Source: CAZYFH01 sp964646815
Lineage (GTDB): Bacteria > Acidobacteriota > Vicinamibacteria > Vicinamibacterales > UBA8438
NCBI GenBank assembly: GCA_964646815.1
Contig: CAZYFH010000007.1
Location: forward strand, 67,936 to 131,935
Reading direction: 5' to 3'
Length of the DNA stretch: 64,000 nt
Positions within the stretch are counted from its first letter, which is position 1. Each line of letters opens with the position of its first letter. The notes beneath the pieces were generated by a model. That model was not told the DNA's origin and made no database searches. It saw nothing but the letters and a program-made list of their open reading frames with translations. This document shows positions 52,367 through 61,956 of this stretch, in pieces. The position numbers and the translations under genes are program-made.

Positions 52367-53965
52367 GTGTCTGTCGACGCATCGCACGAACCTAGGTTGG
52401 CTGCGCACGGACTTGAGCGCGCCTCGCGCGTGTACTGGAATCTCGGCACGGCGGCGCTCTACGAAGAAGCCGTGCGGCGGGGTGAGGGCCTCGTCGCCGA
52501 AACTGGGCCACTTGTCTGTTCCACCGGTCCCCATACTGGACGGGCCCCGAACGATAAGTTCGTCGTGCGCGAACCCTCGACCGAGAACGATGTTTGGTGG
52601 GGCAAGGTCAATCGTCCGTTCGAGCCCGAGCGGTTCGACGCACTTCACACTGAGATGATGCGGGCGGTCGACGGCAAGGATCTCTTCGTGCAGGACTGTT
52701 ACGCTGGGGCCGATCCTGCGCACCAGTTGCCCGTGCGCATCATCACCGAGCGCGCGTGGCATAGCCTGTTCGCGCGTACCATGTTTCTCGAACGGCCTGC
52801 CGGCACGACTGGGGCGAGCCATCGACCGGAGTTCACGGTCATTAGCTTGCCCTCGGTACAGGCCGATCCTGCACGGCACGGCACGAACTCCGGCGTGTTC
52901 ATCTTGCTGAACTTTGCACGCAAGCTGGTGCTCATCGGTGGCACGAGTTACGCCGGCGAGATTAAGAAGTCGATCTTCACGGTGATGAACTACCTGCTTC
53001 CGTTGCGCGATGTGATGCCGATGCATTGCTCCGCCAACGTCGGCGGTGCGGGCGATGTGGCGCTCTTCTTCGGGTTGTCGGGCACCGGTAAGACGACGCT
53101 GTCGTCGGACCCGGCGCGCCGCCTCATCGGGGACGATGAGCACGGGTGGAGCAGCCGGGGGGTCTTCAACTTCGAGGGTGGCTGTTACGCGAAAATGATC
53201 CGTCTGTCGGCGGAGGCCGAGCCGCAGATCTACGCGACCACCCACCGGTTCGGCACCGTGCTGGAGAACGTCGTCATCGATCCAGTGACCCGCCAGATGG
53301 ATCTCGACGATGACTCCCTCACGGAAAACACGCGAGGCGCCTATCCGATTTCTTTCATTGACGACTGGGTGCCGTCAGGGCAAACGGGTCACGCCGCTAA
53401 CATCGTCATGCTGACTGCCGATGCGTTCGGCGTGCTACCGCCAATTGCGCGGCTGACCGCACCGGGGGCGATGTACCACTTTCTGTCGGGTTACACCGCG
53501 AAAGTCGCGGGAACCGAACGCGGCCTCACTGAGCCGCAGGCGACGTTCAGTACCTGCTTCGGCGCGCCGTTCATGGTCCATCATCCCACCATTTACGCCG
53601 CGCTCCTCGGAGAGCGAATCGCTTCGCACCGCGCGAAGGCCTGGCTCGTCAACACCGGCTGGTCCGGCGGTCCGCACGGCGTCGGCACGCGGATGAAGAT
53701 CGCGCACACGCGCGCGATGTTGGCGGCGGCGCTGTCCGGTGCGCTCGACGACGTGGCGTACGAGCGCGATCCAGTGTTCAACGTCGACGTCCCATCGAGT
53801 TGCCCCGGTGTGCCGACCGAAGCGCTCACGCCGCGTGACACCTGGACGGATCCCACCGCATACGACGCAGAGGCGCGCAAACTGGCGGGGATGTTCGCGG
53901 ACAACTTCACAGCGTTCGAGGCGGAGGCCGATCCGGCGGTCCGCGACGCTGGCCCGCGAGCGTAG
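52367..53965 (+). CDS. pckA: Phosphoenolpyruvate carboxykinase (ATP)
   Basis: A 532-residue enzyme that converts oxaloacetate plus ATP to phosphoenolpyruvate and CO2 in gluconeogenesis. I start it at GTG 52367 (MSVDASHEPRLAAHGLERAS); a longer frame upstream overlaps the divergent SpoIID gene. Key segments: TGRAPNDKFVV, the kinase-1a P-loop GLSGTGKTTLSSD, the metal-binding IGDDEHGW, NFEGGCYAKMI, and TRGAYPISFIDDW. The ATP-type P-loop and the MNYLLPLRDVMPMHCSANVG stretch exclude the GTP form. Length is normal. It ends 77 bases before gatB. Confidence 0.96.
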   Translation: MSVDASHEPRLAAHGLERASRVYWNLGTAALYEEAVRRGEGLVAETGPLVCSTGPHTGRAPNDKFVVREPSTENDVWWGKVNRPFEPERFDALHTEMMRAVDGKDLFVQDCYAGADPAHQLPVRIITERAWHSLFARTMFLERPAGTTGASHRPEFTVISLPSVQADPARHGTNSGVFILLNFARKLVLIGGTSYAGEIKKSIFTVMNYLLPLRDVMPMHCSANVGGAGDVALFFGLSGTGKTTLSSDPARRLIGDDEHGWSSRGVFNFEGGCYAKMIRLSAEAEPQIYATTHRFGTVLENVVIDPVTRQMDLDDDSLTENTRGAYPISFIDDWVPSGQTGHAANIVMLTADAFGVLPPIARLTAPGAMYHFLSGYTAKVAGTERGLTEPQATFSTCFGAPFMVHHPTIYAALLGERIASHRAKAWLVNTGWSGGPHGVGTRMKIAHTRAMLAAALSGALDDVAYERDPVFNVDVPSSCPGVPTEALTPRDTWTDPTAYDAEARKLAGMFADNFTAFEAEADPAVRDAGPRA

Positions 53966-54042
53966 CCGGGGACGATCGGCGTCCCGGCTGCGGCACCTGT
54001 TCCCAACGTTCCTGGTCGCGGCCCGTTTGCAGGGCAATCGGC

Positions 54043-55488
54043 ATGGACTACGAATCGGTCATCGGCCTCGAAATCCACGCGCGACTTCTCACCCATACCA
54101 AGATCTTCTGCGCGTGTCGTTCGTCGTTTGGCGCGCCGGCCAACACTCAAGTGTGTCCCGTCTGCCTGGGGCTCCCGGGCGCGCTGCCCGTGCTGAACCA
54201 GCGCGCCGTCGAATATGCCGCCAGGGCCGCGTTGGCGCTTGGCTGCACCGTGCATCCGATTTCGGTCTTTGCGCGGAAGAACTACTTCTATCCGGACCTT
54301 CCGAAGGGCTACCAGATCTCCCAGTACGAGGACCCTCTTGCGAGTGGCGGCGCAATCGCCTTGACGGCGGACGGTACGACGCGGACGGTACGTATTACCC
54401 GGGTCCACCTGGAGGAGGACGCAGGCAAGTCGATTCACGACGGGTTTGCCGATTCGGTCGTCAACACCTACCTCGACTTCAACCGGAGCGGGATGCCGCT
54501 GATCGAGATCGTGACAGAGCCCGACCTGCGATCCCCTGCGGCCGCAGCAGACTGTTTCGGACGCCTCCGCGCCCTCCTGCGCTCCCTTGAGGTCTGCAAC
54601 GGCAACATGGAGGAAGGCAGTCTTAAGTGCGATGCCAACGTGTCGGTGCGGCCGGTGGGGGCGGCGGAGCTTGGCGTCAAGGTCGAGCTGAAAAACATCA
54701 ATTCGTTTCGGTTCCTTGAGCGGGCGCTGACGTTCGAGGGCGACCGTCAAGTCGCGCTCGCGCGTCGCGGCGATGAGGTCGTCCATGAGACGCGGTTGTG
54801 GGACACCGCTGCCGCACGCACCGTCTCCATGCGCAGCAAGGAAAAGGCGCACGATTACCGCTACTTTCCCGAACCCGATCTACCTCCGCTCCAACTCTCG
54901 CCTGAGTGGATTGAGTCGGTGCGCGCGGCGCTTCCTGAGCTTCCGGCCGCGCGTCAGCGGCGGTTCGTCTCGGAATACGGACTTCCGGACGAGGATGCCG
55001 CTTGGCTGGCCCATGACCGTGAGGTGGCGACGTTCTTCGAGTCAACGGTCGAGGCCTCGGGAGACGCCGTGGCGTCACGGCATTGGATCATGGGGCAGGT
55101 CGCACAGCGAATGAACACGGAGGGGGTCGACGTCGGAGGCGTTGGTGTCCAGCCCCCCGCGCTGGCCGAGCTCATCCGACTGGTCGAAGCCGGAACCGTG
55201 AGCCGGTCGACGGCGAAAATCGTGTTCGATCGGATGTGTGAATCCGGACGCCCAGCGAAGGCGATTATCGACGAGGAGGGACTGTCGCAGATCGCCGACC
55301 GAGACGCCTTGCGCGAGATGGCCATCGCGACACTTGCCGCACACCCGGAGGTGGTTGCGACCTATCGCTCCGGGAAGACAGGGACGTTGGGCTTTCTCGT
55401 CGGCCAGGTGATGCGCGCGACGAAGGGGCAAGCCAACCCGAAGCTGGTCAACGAGTTGCTCAGAGGCGCGCTCAATTCTGGCGACTAG
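54043..55488 (+). CDS. gatB: Asp-tRNA(Asn)/Glu-tRNA(Gln) amidotransferase subunit B
   Basis: A 481-residue GatB, the kinase/tRNA-binding subunit of GatCAB that amidates misacylated Glu-tRNA(Gln) and Asp-tRNA(Asn). It has the N-terminal DYESVIGLEIHARLLT, zinc cysteines in FCACRSSFG and QVCPVCLGLPG, RVHLEEDAGKSIHD, DFNRSGMPLIEIVTEPDLRS and the GatB/YqeY C-terminal tail (RSGKTGTLGFLVGQVMRATK). Length is typical. gatA and gatC are not in the window. Its TAG stop (55486-55488) is inside the CTAG end of a family A repeat. Confidence 0.96.
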   Translation: MDYESVIGLEIHARLLTHTKIFCACRSSFGAPANTQVCPVCLGLPGALPVLNQRAVEYAARAALALGCTVHPISVFARKNYFYPDLPKGYQISQYEDPLASGGAIALTADGTTRTVRITRVHLEEDAGKSIHDGFADSVVNTYLDFNRSGMPLIEIVTEPDLRSPAAAADCFGRLRALLRSLEVCNGNMEEGSLKCDANVSVRPVGAAELGVKVELKNINSFRFLERALTFEGDRQVALARRGDEVVHETRLWDTAAARTVSMRSKEKAHDYRYFPEPDLPPLQLSPEWIESVRAALPELPAARQRRFVSEYGLPDEDAAWLAHDREVATFFESTVEASGDAVASRHWIMGQVAQRMNTEGVDVGGVGVQPPALAELIRLVEAGTVSRSTAKIVFDRMCESGRPAKAIIDEEGLSQIADRDALREMAIATLAAHPEVVATYRSGKTGTLGFLVGQVMRATKGQANPKLVNELLRGALNSGD

Positions 55489-55595
55489 TGGCCTGTATCG
55501 GGTGAATCGGTAATGGTCACCGGCGCCCGGCTGACAAGGCGCGACGAGGGAGCAGACACACCGTCTGTGATCCTGCTGATGCATGGTCCAGCGCC
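55485..55595 (+). repeat. Family A repeat, left two thirds
   Basis: It begins CTAGTGGCCTGTATCGGG at the gatB stop codon and shows the shared core: CACCGGCGCCCGGCTGACAA, GCGCGACGAGGGAGCA, CCGTCTGTGATC, GCATGGTCCAGCGCC. Similarity ends near 55595, where a hairpin of unrelated sequence follows, so the right end is deleted. Confidence 0.8.
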
Positions 55596-55616
55596 GTTAG
55601 CTAACTGCAGCTAACG
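55595..55616. terminator. Hairpin downstream of gatB
   Basis: CGTTAGCT-AACTGC-AGCTAACG forms an eight-pair stem with a six-base loop at the point where family A similarity ends. No T-tract follows, so it may be a structural 3' end rather than a classical intrinsic terminator. Confidence 0.4.
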
Positions 55617-55669
55617 GAGACGCGTTTGACACCGCTAGGGTGACCTGCCAAACTAACTCCCAAGTAGGA

Positions 55670-55981
55670 ATGGGCTCGACGAATCGCGAGTTGGCCCGGT
55701 TCCTCGCCGCGAAACGCCACGCAGCCCTCAGTCCCTCGGCCGTGCGAACCAACTTTTACCGCGAAGAGCTCGTCAAGCATTGGCAGTGTCTGGAGTGGCA
55801 GCGCGAGTATTTCTCCGAGAAGGCGATCACCGATGTCGAGTTTGCGCTTGGTCGCTTAATGTCAGAGGTGGACCGCCTCTGCGAACAGGAGCATGGCGAC
55901 CAGCTCGTCAGTCAGTTGCTCCGCAAGATTGACGGGGTCACGCGCCTGTCCGCGTGGTCCGATCGGCAACAGACCCATTAG
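55670..55981 (+). CDS. Hypothetical small helical protein
   Basis: A 103-residue protein from ATG 55670 (GTG 55640 would add ten residues). It is predominantly helical and charged: STNRELARFLAAKRHAALSP, TNFYREELVKHWQCLEWQRE, EKAITDVEFALGRLMSEVDR. There are no signal or membrane segments and two Cys. Not recognised. Its end overlaps the glycerate kinase open frame by up to 89 bases, or ends a few bases before the first homologous residue if the kinase starts later. Codon use looks like its neighbours, so it is probably real. Confidence 0.5.
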   Translation: MGSTNRELARFLAAKRHAALSPSAVRTNFYREELVKHWQCLEWQREYFSEKAITDVEFALGRLMSEVDRLCEQEHGDQLVSQLLRKIDGVTRLSAWSDRQQTH

Positions 55982-57287
55982 CTCCGCCCTGACCCTCCGC
56001 AATCTCCGCCAGCACGCCCTTGAGATCACACGGGCCGGTATCGCCGGTGCCGATGCCTCGGTGCTCGTGTCGCGGGCGCTCGCGGATCGGCGGATCGAGC
56101 AGGCGCTCACCGGCGGGTCGCCGATCCTCGTCTCTGCAGGGAAGGCGGCCGGCACGATGGCGGCGGCGTTCGTCGCCTTGCTCCCGGCCGCCGGGCGCCG
56201 CGGGCTGATTGCCGGCCCGCAGAGCGGTGCGGAGGTGGGCGATCTTGAGCGCTTCGTCGTCGGCCACCCGTTGCCAGACAAGGGGAGTGTCCGCGCGGGG
56301 CGGCGCGCGCTCGAGTTCGCTCGGGACGTCGATGATACGGCGCCGCTCGTTGTGCTGCTTTCCGGTGGCGCGTCGGCCGGCCTGGCGGTGCCGCTCGTTG
56401 GGATCAGTCTGGCGGACAAAGCAACGACCACAGCAACGCTCCTCGATGCCGGCGTGACCATCGATGGCCTGAACTGCGTCCGGAAGCATCTGTCGGCGAT
56501 CAAGGGCGGCCGGCTGGCGCAGGCATCGGGTGGTCGAGTCGTGACACTCGCGATCTCCGACGTCGTCGATCCCGTACCCGACGACCCGGCTGTTATCGGC
56601 TCCGGGCCGACGTCCCCCGACCCGACCAGCTATGGGGATGCGCTCAAAATCTGCGATTCCGAGGGAGCGCGGGTGCCGGCGTCGGTCCATCGCCTCTTGG
56701 AGCGGGGGCACCGCGGCGAGCTTCCTGAGACGCCGCTGCCGGGGGACCCACGGCTCGCCGCGTCGACGTTTCGTATCATCGGTAGTCGCGTCGACGCGCT
56801 CTGCGGCGCGCGCCGAGAGGCCGAGCGACGTGGGTTCGACGTCGTCACGATCGATACGCCGGTCACCGGCGAAGCACGGGTCGCCGGACCGCGCTACGTT
56901 AGAGACGTCGCACGGCTGAGCTTTGAGATGCGGCGGCCCGCCTGCGTCCTGTCGGCCGGTGAGACCACGGTGCGGGTCGTCGGGTCGGGCCGCGGCGGTC
57001 GGAACCAGGAGCTCGCGCTCTCGGCGGTGCCGCTGCTGCGCCGGCGGTTCGAGACCGCGGTCGTGGCGAGTGTCGGGACCGACGGTGTTGACGGACCGAC
57101 GGATGCCGCAGGCGCCCTGGCCGACACGACGACGCTGCAGCGGGCGAGCGCCCGGGGCCTCAATCCACCGGACCGGTATCTCGACACGAACGACGCATGG
57201 TCCTTCTTCGATCCACTCGGCGACCTCATTCGCACCGGGCCCACCGAGACGAACGTCGGTGACCTCCAGGTGATGGTCATCGCCTAG
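55893..57287 (+). CDS. Glycerate 2-kinase (DUF4147/MOFRL type)
   Basis: A glycerate 2-kinase of the GckA type, which phosphorylates D-glycerate to 2-phosphoglycerate. Residues about 35-245 form the GckA (DUF4147) domain (ILVSAGKAAGTMAAAF, VVGHPLPDKGSV, VLLSGGASAGLAVP, NCVRKHLSAIKGGRLA, AISDVVDPVPDDPAVIGSGP). The C-terminal MOFRL domain has VLSAGETTVRVVGSGRGGRN and VASVGTDGVDGPTDAAGA. The start is unsure: ATG 55893 lies inside the preceding ORF, and homology begins only near 55984 (LTLRNLRQHALEI), so a TTG or other rare start is possible. The rnr gene follows after 49 bases. Confidence 0.9.
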   Translation: MATSSSVSCSARLTGSRACPRGPIGNRPISSALTLRNLRQHALEITRAGIAGADASVLVSRALADRRIEQALTGGSPILVSAGKAAGTMAAAFVALLPAAGRRGLIAGPQSGAEVGDLERFVVGHPLPDKGSVRAGRRALEFARDVDDTAPLVVLLSGGASAGLAVPLVGISLADKATTTATLLDAGVTIDGLNCVRKHLSAIKGGRLAQASGGRVVTLAISDVVDPVPDDPAVIGSGPTSPDPTSYGDALKICDSEGARVPASVHRLLERGHRGELPETPLPGDPRLAASTFRIIGSRVDALCGARREAERRGFDVVTIDTPVTGEARVAGPRYVRDVARLSFEMRRPACVLSAGETTVRVVGSGRGGRNQELALSAVPLLRRRFETAVVASVGTDGVDGPTDAAGALADTTTLQRASARGLNPPDRYLDTNDAWSFFDPLGDLIRTGPTETNVGDLQVMVIA

Positions 57288-57336
57288 CAGGCCATGACGA
57301 ACGTCCCACTGCATTCGGCGCTCCCCATGGGAAACG

Positions 57337-59580
57337 ATGCTCTCCGCTGACGACCTGCTCGACGCGATCCGCGCAACGATCGATCACCCGGCGACCGTCC
57401 GCGAGCTCATGCAGCGACTCCATCTACCGCGCGAGCAGCGCGTCACACTTCGCCGGCGACTGGCGTCGCTCGTCGAACGTGGCGCGCTCATTAAGATCCG
57501 GGGCCATCGATATGGGCTCCCGGATCGCATGCAGTTGGTGACGGGGCGTGTCCAAGTGCATCCGCGCGGCTTCGCGTTCGTGACGCCGGACCATCCGATG
57601 GATGGTATGAACGGCGATCTCTTTATCGCCGGTGCCAATCTCAACCAGGCCATGCACGGCGACCGCGTGGTCGCGCGGGTCGAACGACAGCGCGAGCCGG
57701 GTCGTGCGGACGGACGCATCGTGCGTGTACTGGAGCGTGCGACGACCACGCTGGTCGGGCGGTACGAGGCCGGGGATTTCGGCGTGGGTTTCGTCGTGCC
57801 GTTCGACAGGCGGCTGGTCATGGACGTGCAGATCCCGTCCGGCGATCGAGGAGGTGCGACACCGGGGGTCATGGTCGAAGTTGAGCTGACCCGCTGGCCG
57901 ACCCCGACACGGACCCCGGTGGGTCGCATCATCGATGTGCTCGGCGACATTGACGCGCCGGGGGTCGACACCCGGCTGATGATGCGAAAGCATGGGATTC
58001 CCGAGGCGTACGATGCCGACGCGGTGGCTGAGGCGCGGAGGCTAGGGTCGGAGGTCCGCCCGAAGGATCGCCGGGGGCGAACGGACTTTCGCGCTGTGAC
58101 CACAGTCACTATCGATGGTGAGTCCGCACGCGATTTCGACGACGCCATCACGCTCGACCGCCTGGCGAACGGCAACTTCTGGCTCGGTGTGCACATTGCC
58201 GACGTCTCGCACTATGTCCCCGAGGGGGGCGCGCTCGATTCGGCCGCCTACGCACGCGGCACCTCGGTCTATTTCCCTGACCGTGCCGTCCATATGTTTC
58301 CACCGGAGCTGGCAACGGGCCTCTGTAGCCTCAATCCAGGTGTCGATCGTCTCGTGCAGTCGTGCCTGATGGAGATCGACGGGCGCGGTGTCGTCGTCCG
58401 GCATGAGATGCACGACGGCGTTATCCAAAGTGACGCGCGTATGACCTATACCGACGTCAATGCGATCGTGACCCAACGCGATCCTGTCGCGATGGAGGCC
58501 CACGCGGGGCTCGTTCCGCTGTTCGAAGAGATGGCCGAGTTGTTCGCGTTGCTGAACGCCCAGCGCCGCCGACGCGGGTCGGTGGATTTCGACCTGCCGG
58601 AGGCGCAATTCCTACTGGATGACGCCGGTCGCGTCGAGGCCGTTGTGGCGGCAGAGCGCAACGTAGCGCACCGGATGATCGAGGAGTTCATGTTGGCGGC
58701 CAATGAAACCGTCGCGCGCCACCTGGACGACGAATCGGTGCCGGCGCTGTTTCGCGCGCACGAGCCCCCCGACCCGGTAAAGGTGGCGGAGTTCGCGGAG
58801 TTCATCGCGTCGCTCGGGCACGGACTCGAGGCGCCACCAGACGCCGTCGCGCCGGCGCACTTTCAGCGGTTGCTGGAGCGGCTGAAGGGGTCCCCCGAGG
58901 AGCGGCCGGTGGCATTGCTGATGTTACGCACGATGCAACAGGCACGCTACGAACACACGAACCTGGGACACTTTGGCCTGGCAGCGTCGAGCTACACACA
59001 TTTCACGTCGCCCATCAGACGGTACCCCGATCTCGTGGTACATCGCGCACTGCGCGCTGCCCGCGGGGGACGGCTGAGTGCCGGCCTGCGCCGTAAGTGG
59101 GCGGAGGACATTCCAGAGATCGCCCGGCACACGTCGGAGCGCGAGCGCCTGGCCACGGACGCCGAACGCGAGCTCATCCAGTGGAAGAAGGTGCGGTTCA
59201 TGATCGGCAAAGTCGGCGACGAGTTCACCGGGTACGTAACCGGAGTCACGGCTTTCGGGTTGTTCGTCGAGCTTGTCGAGCAGTTCGTTGAAGGGTTGGT
59301 CCACATCTCCAGCATGGCGGACGACTACTACCGGTTCGTCGAGCGTCAGCACGTGCTCCACGGGGAGAATACGAAGAAGACCTATCGGCTCGGCGATCTC
59401 GTCTGCGTGCAACTGGTGCGCGTGGACCGCGAGCGTCGCCAGATTGAGCTTGCGCTCGTCGACATTCTCGAAGAGGTGCGGCGATCCGAGGACGGCCGCG
59501 TACCACGTCGTCGGTCACGACCCACGACGGACTCCGCGCGGCGCGGGGCACGCGCGCCACGGCGCCACCGCCGGCGCTAG
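57337..59580 (+). CDS. rnr: Ribonuclease R
   Basis: A 747-residue 3'-5' exoribonuclease of the RNase II/R family. Domain order: an N-terminal winged helix (about 1-70), two cold-shock domains (about 75-230), the RNB catalytic domain (about 250-590) with the metal Asp cluster in DGESARDFDDAITLD and SSYTHFTSPIRRYPDLVVHR, and an S1 domain (about 630-715, EFTGYVTGVTAFGLFVELVE). The tail is Arg-rich (ARRGARAPRRHRRR), typical of RNase R rather than RNase II. It degrades structured RNA. Its TAG stop is part of the CTAG that begins a family B repeat. Confidence 0.95.
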   Translation: MLSADDLLDAIRATIDHPATVRELMQRLHLPREQRVTLRRRLASLVERGALIKIRGHRYGLPDRMQLVTGRVQVHPRGFAFVTPDHPMDGMNGDLFIAGANLNQAMHGDRVVARVERQREPGRADGRIVRVLERATTTLVGRYEAGDFGVGFVVPFDRRLVMDVQIPSGDRGGATPGVMVEVELTRWPTPTRTPVGRIIDVLGDIDAPGVDTRLMMRKHGIPEAYDADAVAEARRLGSEVRPKDRRGRTDFRAVTTVTIDGESARDFDDAITLDRLANGNFWLGVHIADVSHYVPEGGALDSAAYARGTSVYFPDRAVHMFPPELATGLCSLNPGVDRLVQSCLMEIDGRGVVVRHEMHDGVIQSDARMTYTDVNAIVTQRDPVAMEAHAGLVPLFEEMAELFALLNAQRRRRGSVDFDLPEAQFLLDDAGRVEAVVAAERNVAHRMIEEFMLAANETVARHLDDESVPALFRAHEPPDPVKVAEFAEFIASLGHGLEAPPDAVAPAHFQRLLERLKGSPEERPVALLMLRTMQQARYEHTNLGHFGLAASSYTHFTSPIRRYPDLVVHRALRAARGGRLSAGLRRKWAEDIPEIARHTSERERLATDAERELIQWKKVRFMIGKVGDEFTGYVTGVTAFGLFVELVEQFVEGLVHISSMADDYYRFVERQHVLHGENTKKTYRLGDLVCVQLVRVDRERRQIELALVDILEEVRRSEDGRVPRRRSRPTTDSARRGARAPRRHRRR

Positions 59581-59755
59581 CCCCCGCGGTGCAAGTCCTG
59601 CTGCGTTCGACCGGTGCTGCATCCCGGAAGGACATCGCTGGACCACGACTCGCCAGGGTCAAATACTGGAGTATTCTCCCTCCTCGCATCGCCCGACGCG
59701 CGTCGGATACGGCCGGGTCCCAGTTCGACGCAGGGCATCCACCACGGATTACTAG
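59577..59755. repeat. Family B short inverted-repeat element, copy 2
   Basis: A 179-base element with CTAG at both ends (59577-59580 and 59752-59755). The left arm CCGCGGTGCAAGTCCTGCTG then CGTTCGACCGG pairs imperfectly with the right arm complement CCGTGGTGGATGCCCTGCGT then CGAACTGGG. The core GGGTCAAATACTGGAGTATT matches the copy at 30107. The left CTAG contains the rnr stop codon. selB starts 41 bases beyond the right end. Confidence 0.75.
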
Positions 59756-59795
59756 CCGAACACCTCTCCAATCACCGTCGTGGGATGATGTTGGT

Positions 59796-61742
59796 GTGCG
59801 GCACATCGTCATTGGGACCGCCGGCCACATCGATCACGGCAAGAGCGCCCTCGTGGAGGCGCTCACCGGCGTCGATCCCGATCGGCTCAAGGAAGAGAAG
59901 GCACGTGGAATTACCATCGATCTGGGATTCGCGCATTACATGCACGATGAGACGGATCTGGCGTTCGTCGACGTGCCCGGTCACGAGCGTTTCGTCCGCA
60001 ACATGCTGGCCGGAGCAAGCGGGATCGATTGCCTGCTGCTGGTCATCGCGGCCGATGAGTCCGTCATGCCTCAGACGCGCGAGCACTTTGACATCTGCGA
60101 GTTGCTAGGCGTGCACAGCGGCGTCGTGGCGCTGACCAAGTCCGACCTGGTCGACGCCGAGACTCTTGAGATCGTCCGACTCGAAACGCGAGAGCTCGTG
60201 GCGGGGTCGTTTCTCGAGAGTGCGACCATGGTCCCGGTGTCGGCCCGGACCGGCGCCGGAATCGACGCGCTACGTGAAGCCCTCGCGCGTCTCGCGGACA
60301 CGGCGCCCTGTCGGTCGGACGAGGGGGTGGCCCGGCTGCCGATCGATCGGGCGTTCAGTGTTAAGGGTTTTGGGACTGTGATTACCGGCACGCAGGTGTC
60401 GGGTCGAATTCGGAAGGATACCGATCTGACGCTGCTGCCGGCCGACCGCAGGATTAGGGTTCGGGGGTTGCAGGTCCACAGCGCCGCCCAATCGACGTCC
60501 CAGGCTGGGCAGCGGGTGGCGGTCAATCTCATGGGTGTCGAGGTCGCCGAGCTCCAACGTGGAGACACGCTTACCGAGGTCGGTGGGTTGGAGGTCACGC
60601 GGCGCGCCGACGGCATCATCGGCATGCTGAAGAGCGCACGTGCGCTCAAACACGGTGCCCGCGTTCGATTTCATCAGGGCACGTCGGAAGTGATGGCGCG
60701 TGTGGCGCTCGGGGCCAACGTTGCCGCCGCGGAGCCTGCGCCAGACGACGACGCCGCGTTGCAATGTCCGGCGGAGCTCGATTCTGGGGATCGCGCGTAT
60801 GCCCGATTACACCTCGAGCGTCCCGTCGCCCTTACGCGCGGCGATCGGTTCGTTCTCCGGGCATACTCGCCGCCGTTGACGATTGCGGGAGGGGTGGTGC
60901 TCGATCCGCGGCCGCCACGCGGACGACTGCGCTCGTGGCTCGGACAGGCGCGCCTGGCGCGGCTCGCACGGCTCGACGACCCCGCTGGCGCCGCACGCGT
61001 CTTGATCGAGGAGGCCCAGGGCAACGGTATTTCGCGTGGGGATCTGACCACGCGCGCAGGGATGCCGCTGGCGGGAGTTGCTGCGCTCAGCGAGCGGCTC
61101 GAAGCTGACGGATGGGTCGAATCGGTGCGCGATCGACTCGTCTCGTCCGACCACGTGCGCGAGATCGCGTCCACACTGCTCAAGGCAGTCACGGCGTTTC
61201 ATCGAGAGCGGCCACTGGAGCCGGGGTTGCCACGGGAAGAGGCTCGCGTGCGTCTCCGCCGGTGCGCCGCGCCGCCAGTGTTCGACCACGTCGTGCAGCG
61301 GCTCGTGTCGGATGGAACCCTGGTCGCGACCGGATACCTGGCGCTGACCTCGCACCAGATTTCGTTGTCCGCGGACGAGCAACGCGTGCGCGATGCGCTC
61401 GACCAACTGTTTCGGGACGCCGGCCTCTCGCCGCCCGACGGCGCTCTCGTGGCGAACGTTACCGCTGCCGCCGGCGATGTGGTCGATCGCATGACGCGGC
61501 TCCTGATGCGAGAGGGCCGTCTGGAAAAGGTCGACGCGTTGGTGTTTCACGCGGACGCGCTCGCACGGCTGAGGAGAGAGGTCGCGGCGCTCAAGTCGGA
61601 CACCGAGGAGGCGGTGAGCATCGACGTCGCGACGTTCAAGAACCGATATGCGGTGACCCGGAAGTTCGCGATTCCACTCCTCGAGTACCTCGATCGCGTG
61701 CGCATCACGCGGCGCGTCGGCCGCGACCGTGTCGTACTCTAG
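59796..61742 (+). CDS. selB: Selenocysteine-specific elongation factor SelB
   Basis: A 648-residue translation GTPase that delivers Sec-tRNA to UGA codons followed by a SECIS hairpin. Start GTG 59796 (MRHIVIGTAGHIDHGKSALV). G motifs: GTAGHIDHGKSA (G1), RGITIDLGFA (G2), FVDVPGHERFVRNMLAGASG (G3) and ALTKSDL (G4). Domains II and III follow (FSVKGFGTVITGTQVSGRI), then four winged-helix domains (about 370-648, ending RVGRDRVVL) for SECIS binding. This length and domain set separate it from EF-Tu. It implies selA, selD and tRNA-Sec elsewhere. The TAG stop is inside the CTAG end of a family A repeat. Confidence 0.94.
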   Translation: MRHIVIGTAGHIDHGKSALVEALTGVDPDRLKEEKARGITIDLGFAHYMHDETDLAFVDVPGHERFVRNMLAGASGIDCLLLVIAADESVMPQTREHFDICELLGVHSGVVALTKSDLVDAETLEIVRLETRELVAGSFLESATMVPVSARTGAGIDALREALARLADTAPCRSDEGVARLPIDRAFSVKGFGTVITGTQVSGRIRKDTDLTLLPADRRIRVRGLQVHSAAQSTSQAGQRVAVNLMGVEVAELQRGDTLTEVGGLEVTRRADGIIGMLKSARALKHGARVRFHQGTSEVMARVALGANVAAAEPAPDDDAALQCPAELDSGDRAYARLHLERPVALTRGDRFVLRAYSPPLTIAGGVVLDPRPPRGRLRSWLGQARLARLARLDDPAGAARVLIEEAQGNGISRGDLTTRAGMPLAGVAALSERLEADGWVESVRDRLVSSDHVREIASTLLKAVTAFHRERPLEPGLPREEARVRLRRCAAPPVFDHVVQRLVSDGTLVATGYLALTSHQISLSADEQRVRDALDQLFRDAGLSPPDGALVANVTAAAGDVVDRMTRLLMREGRLEKVDALVFHADALARLRREVAALKSDTEEAVSIDVATFKNRYAVTRKFAIPLLEYLDRVRITRRVGRDRVVL

Positions 61743-61918
61743 TGAACTGTATCGGGTGAATCGGTAATGGTCGTCACCGGCGCGCCGCGCCGGGCTGACA
61801 AGTCGCGACGAGGGAACATACATATCGTATGTGACCGTGCTAACGCATGGTCCAGCGCCGGCCATCGCGGGATGCCCAGCCCGGTGAGCACTATTGATTT
61901 ATCCGACGAGGCCATTAG
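61739..61918 (+). repeat. Family A short inverted-repeat element, near-complete copy
   Basis: 180 bases from CTAGTGAACTGTATCGGG (at the selB stop codon) to GAGGCCATTAG. The core shares CACCGGCGC, CGGGCTGACAAG, CGCGACGAGGGA, GCATGGTCCAGCGCC and GCCCGGTGAGC with the copies at 2898 and 55485. The terminal repeats are imperfect, and the right end has TTAG in place of CTAG. A family B left end follows at once. Confidence 0.8.
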
Positions 61919-61956
61919 CAGCCAGTGGTGAACGCCCGCTGCATTCGACCGGCGCC
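61915..61956 (+). repeat. Family B left-end fragment abutting family A copy
   Basis: AGTGGTGAACGCCCGCTGCA then TTCGACCGGCGCC matches the family B left arm at 59585 (GCGGTGCAAGTCCTGCTGCG, TTCGACCGG). It shares TTAG with the right end of the family A element, so the two types sit back to back. Similarity fades after about 61956. Confidence 0.5.

Noticed and set aside
55938..57314. Minus-strand 458-codon open frame
   Set aside because: Antisense to the glycerate kinase, which has intact DUF4147 and MOFRL motifs.
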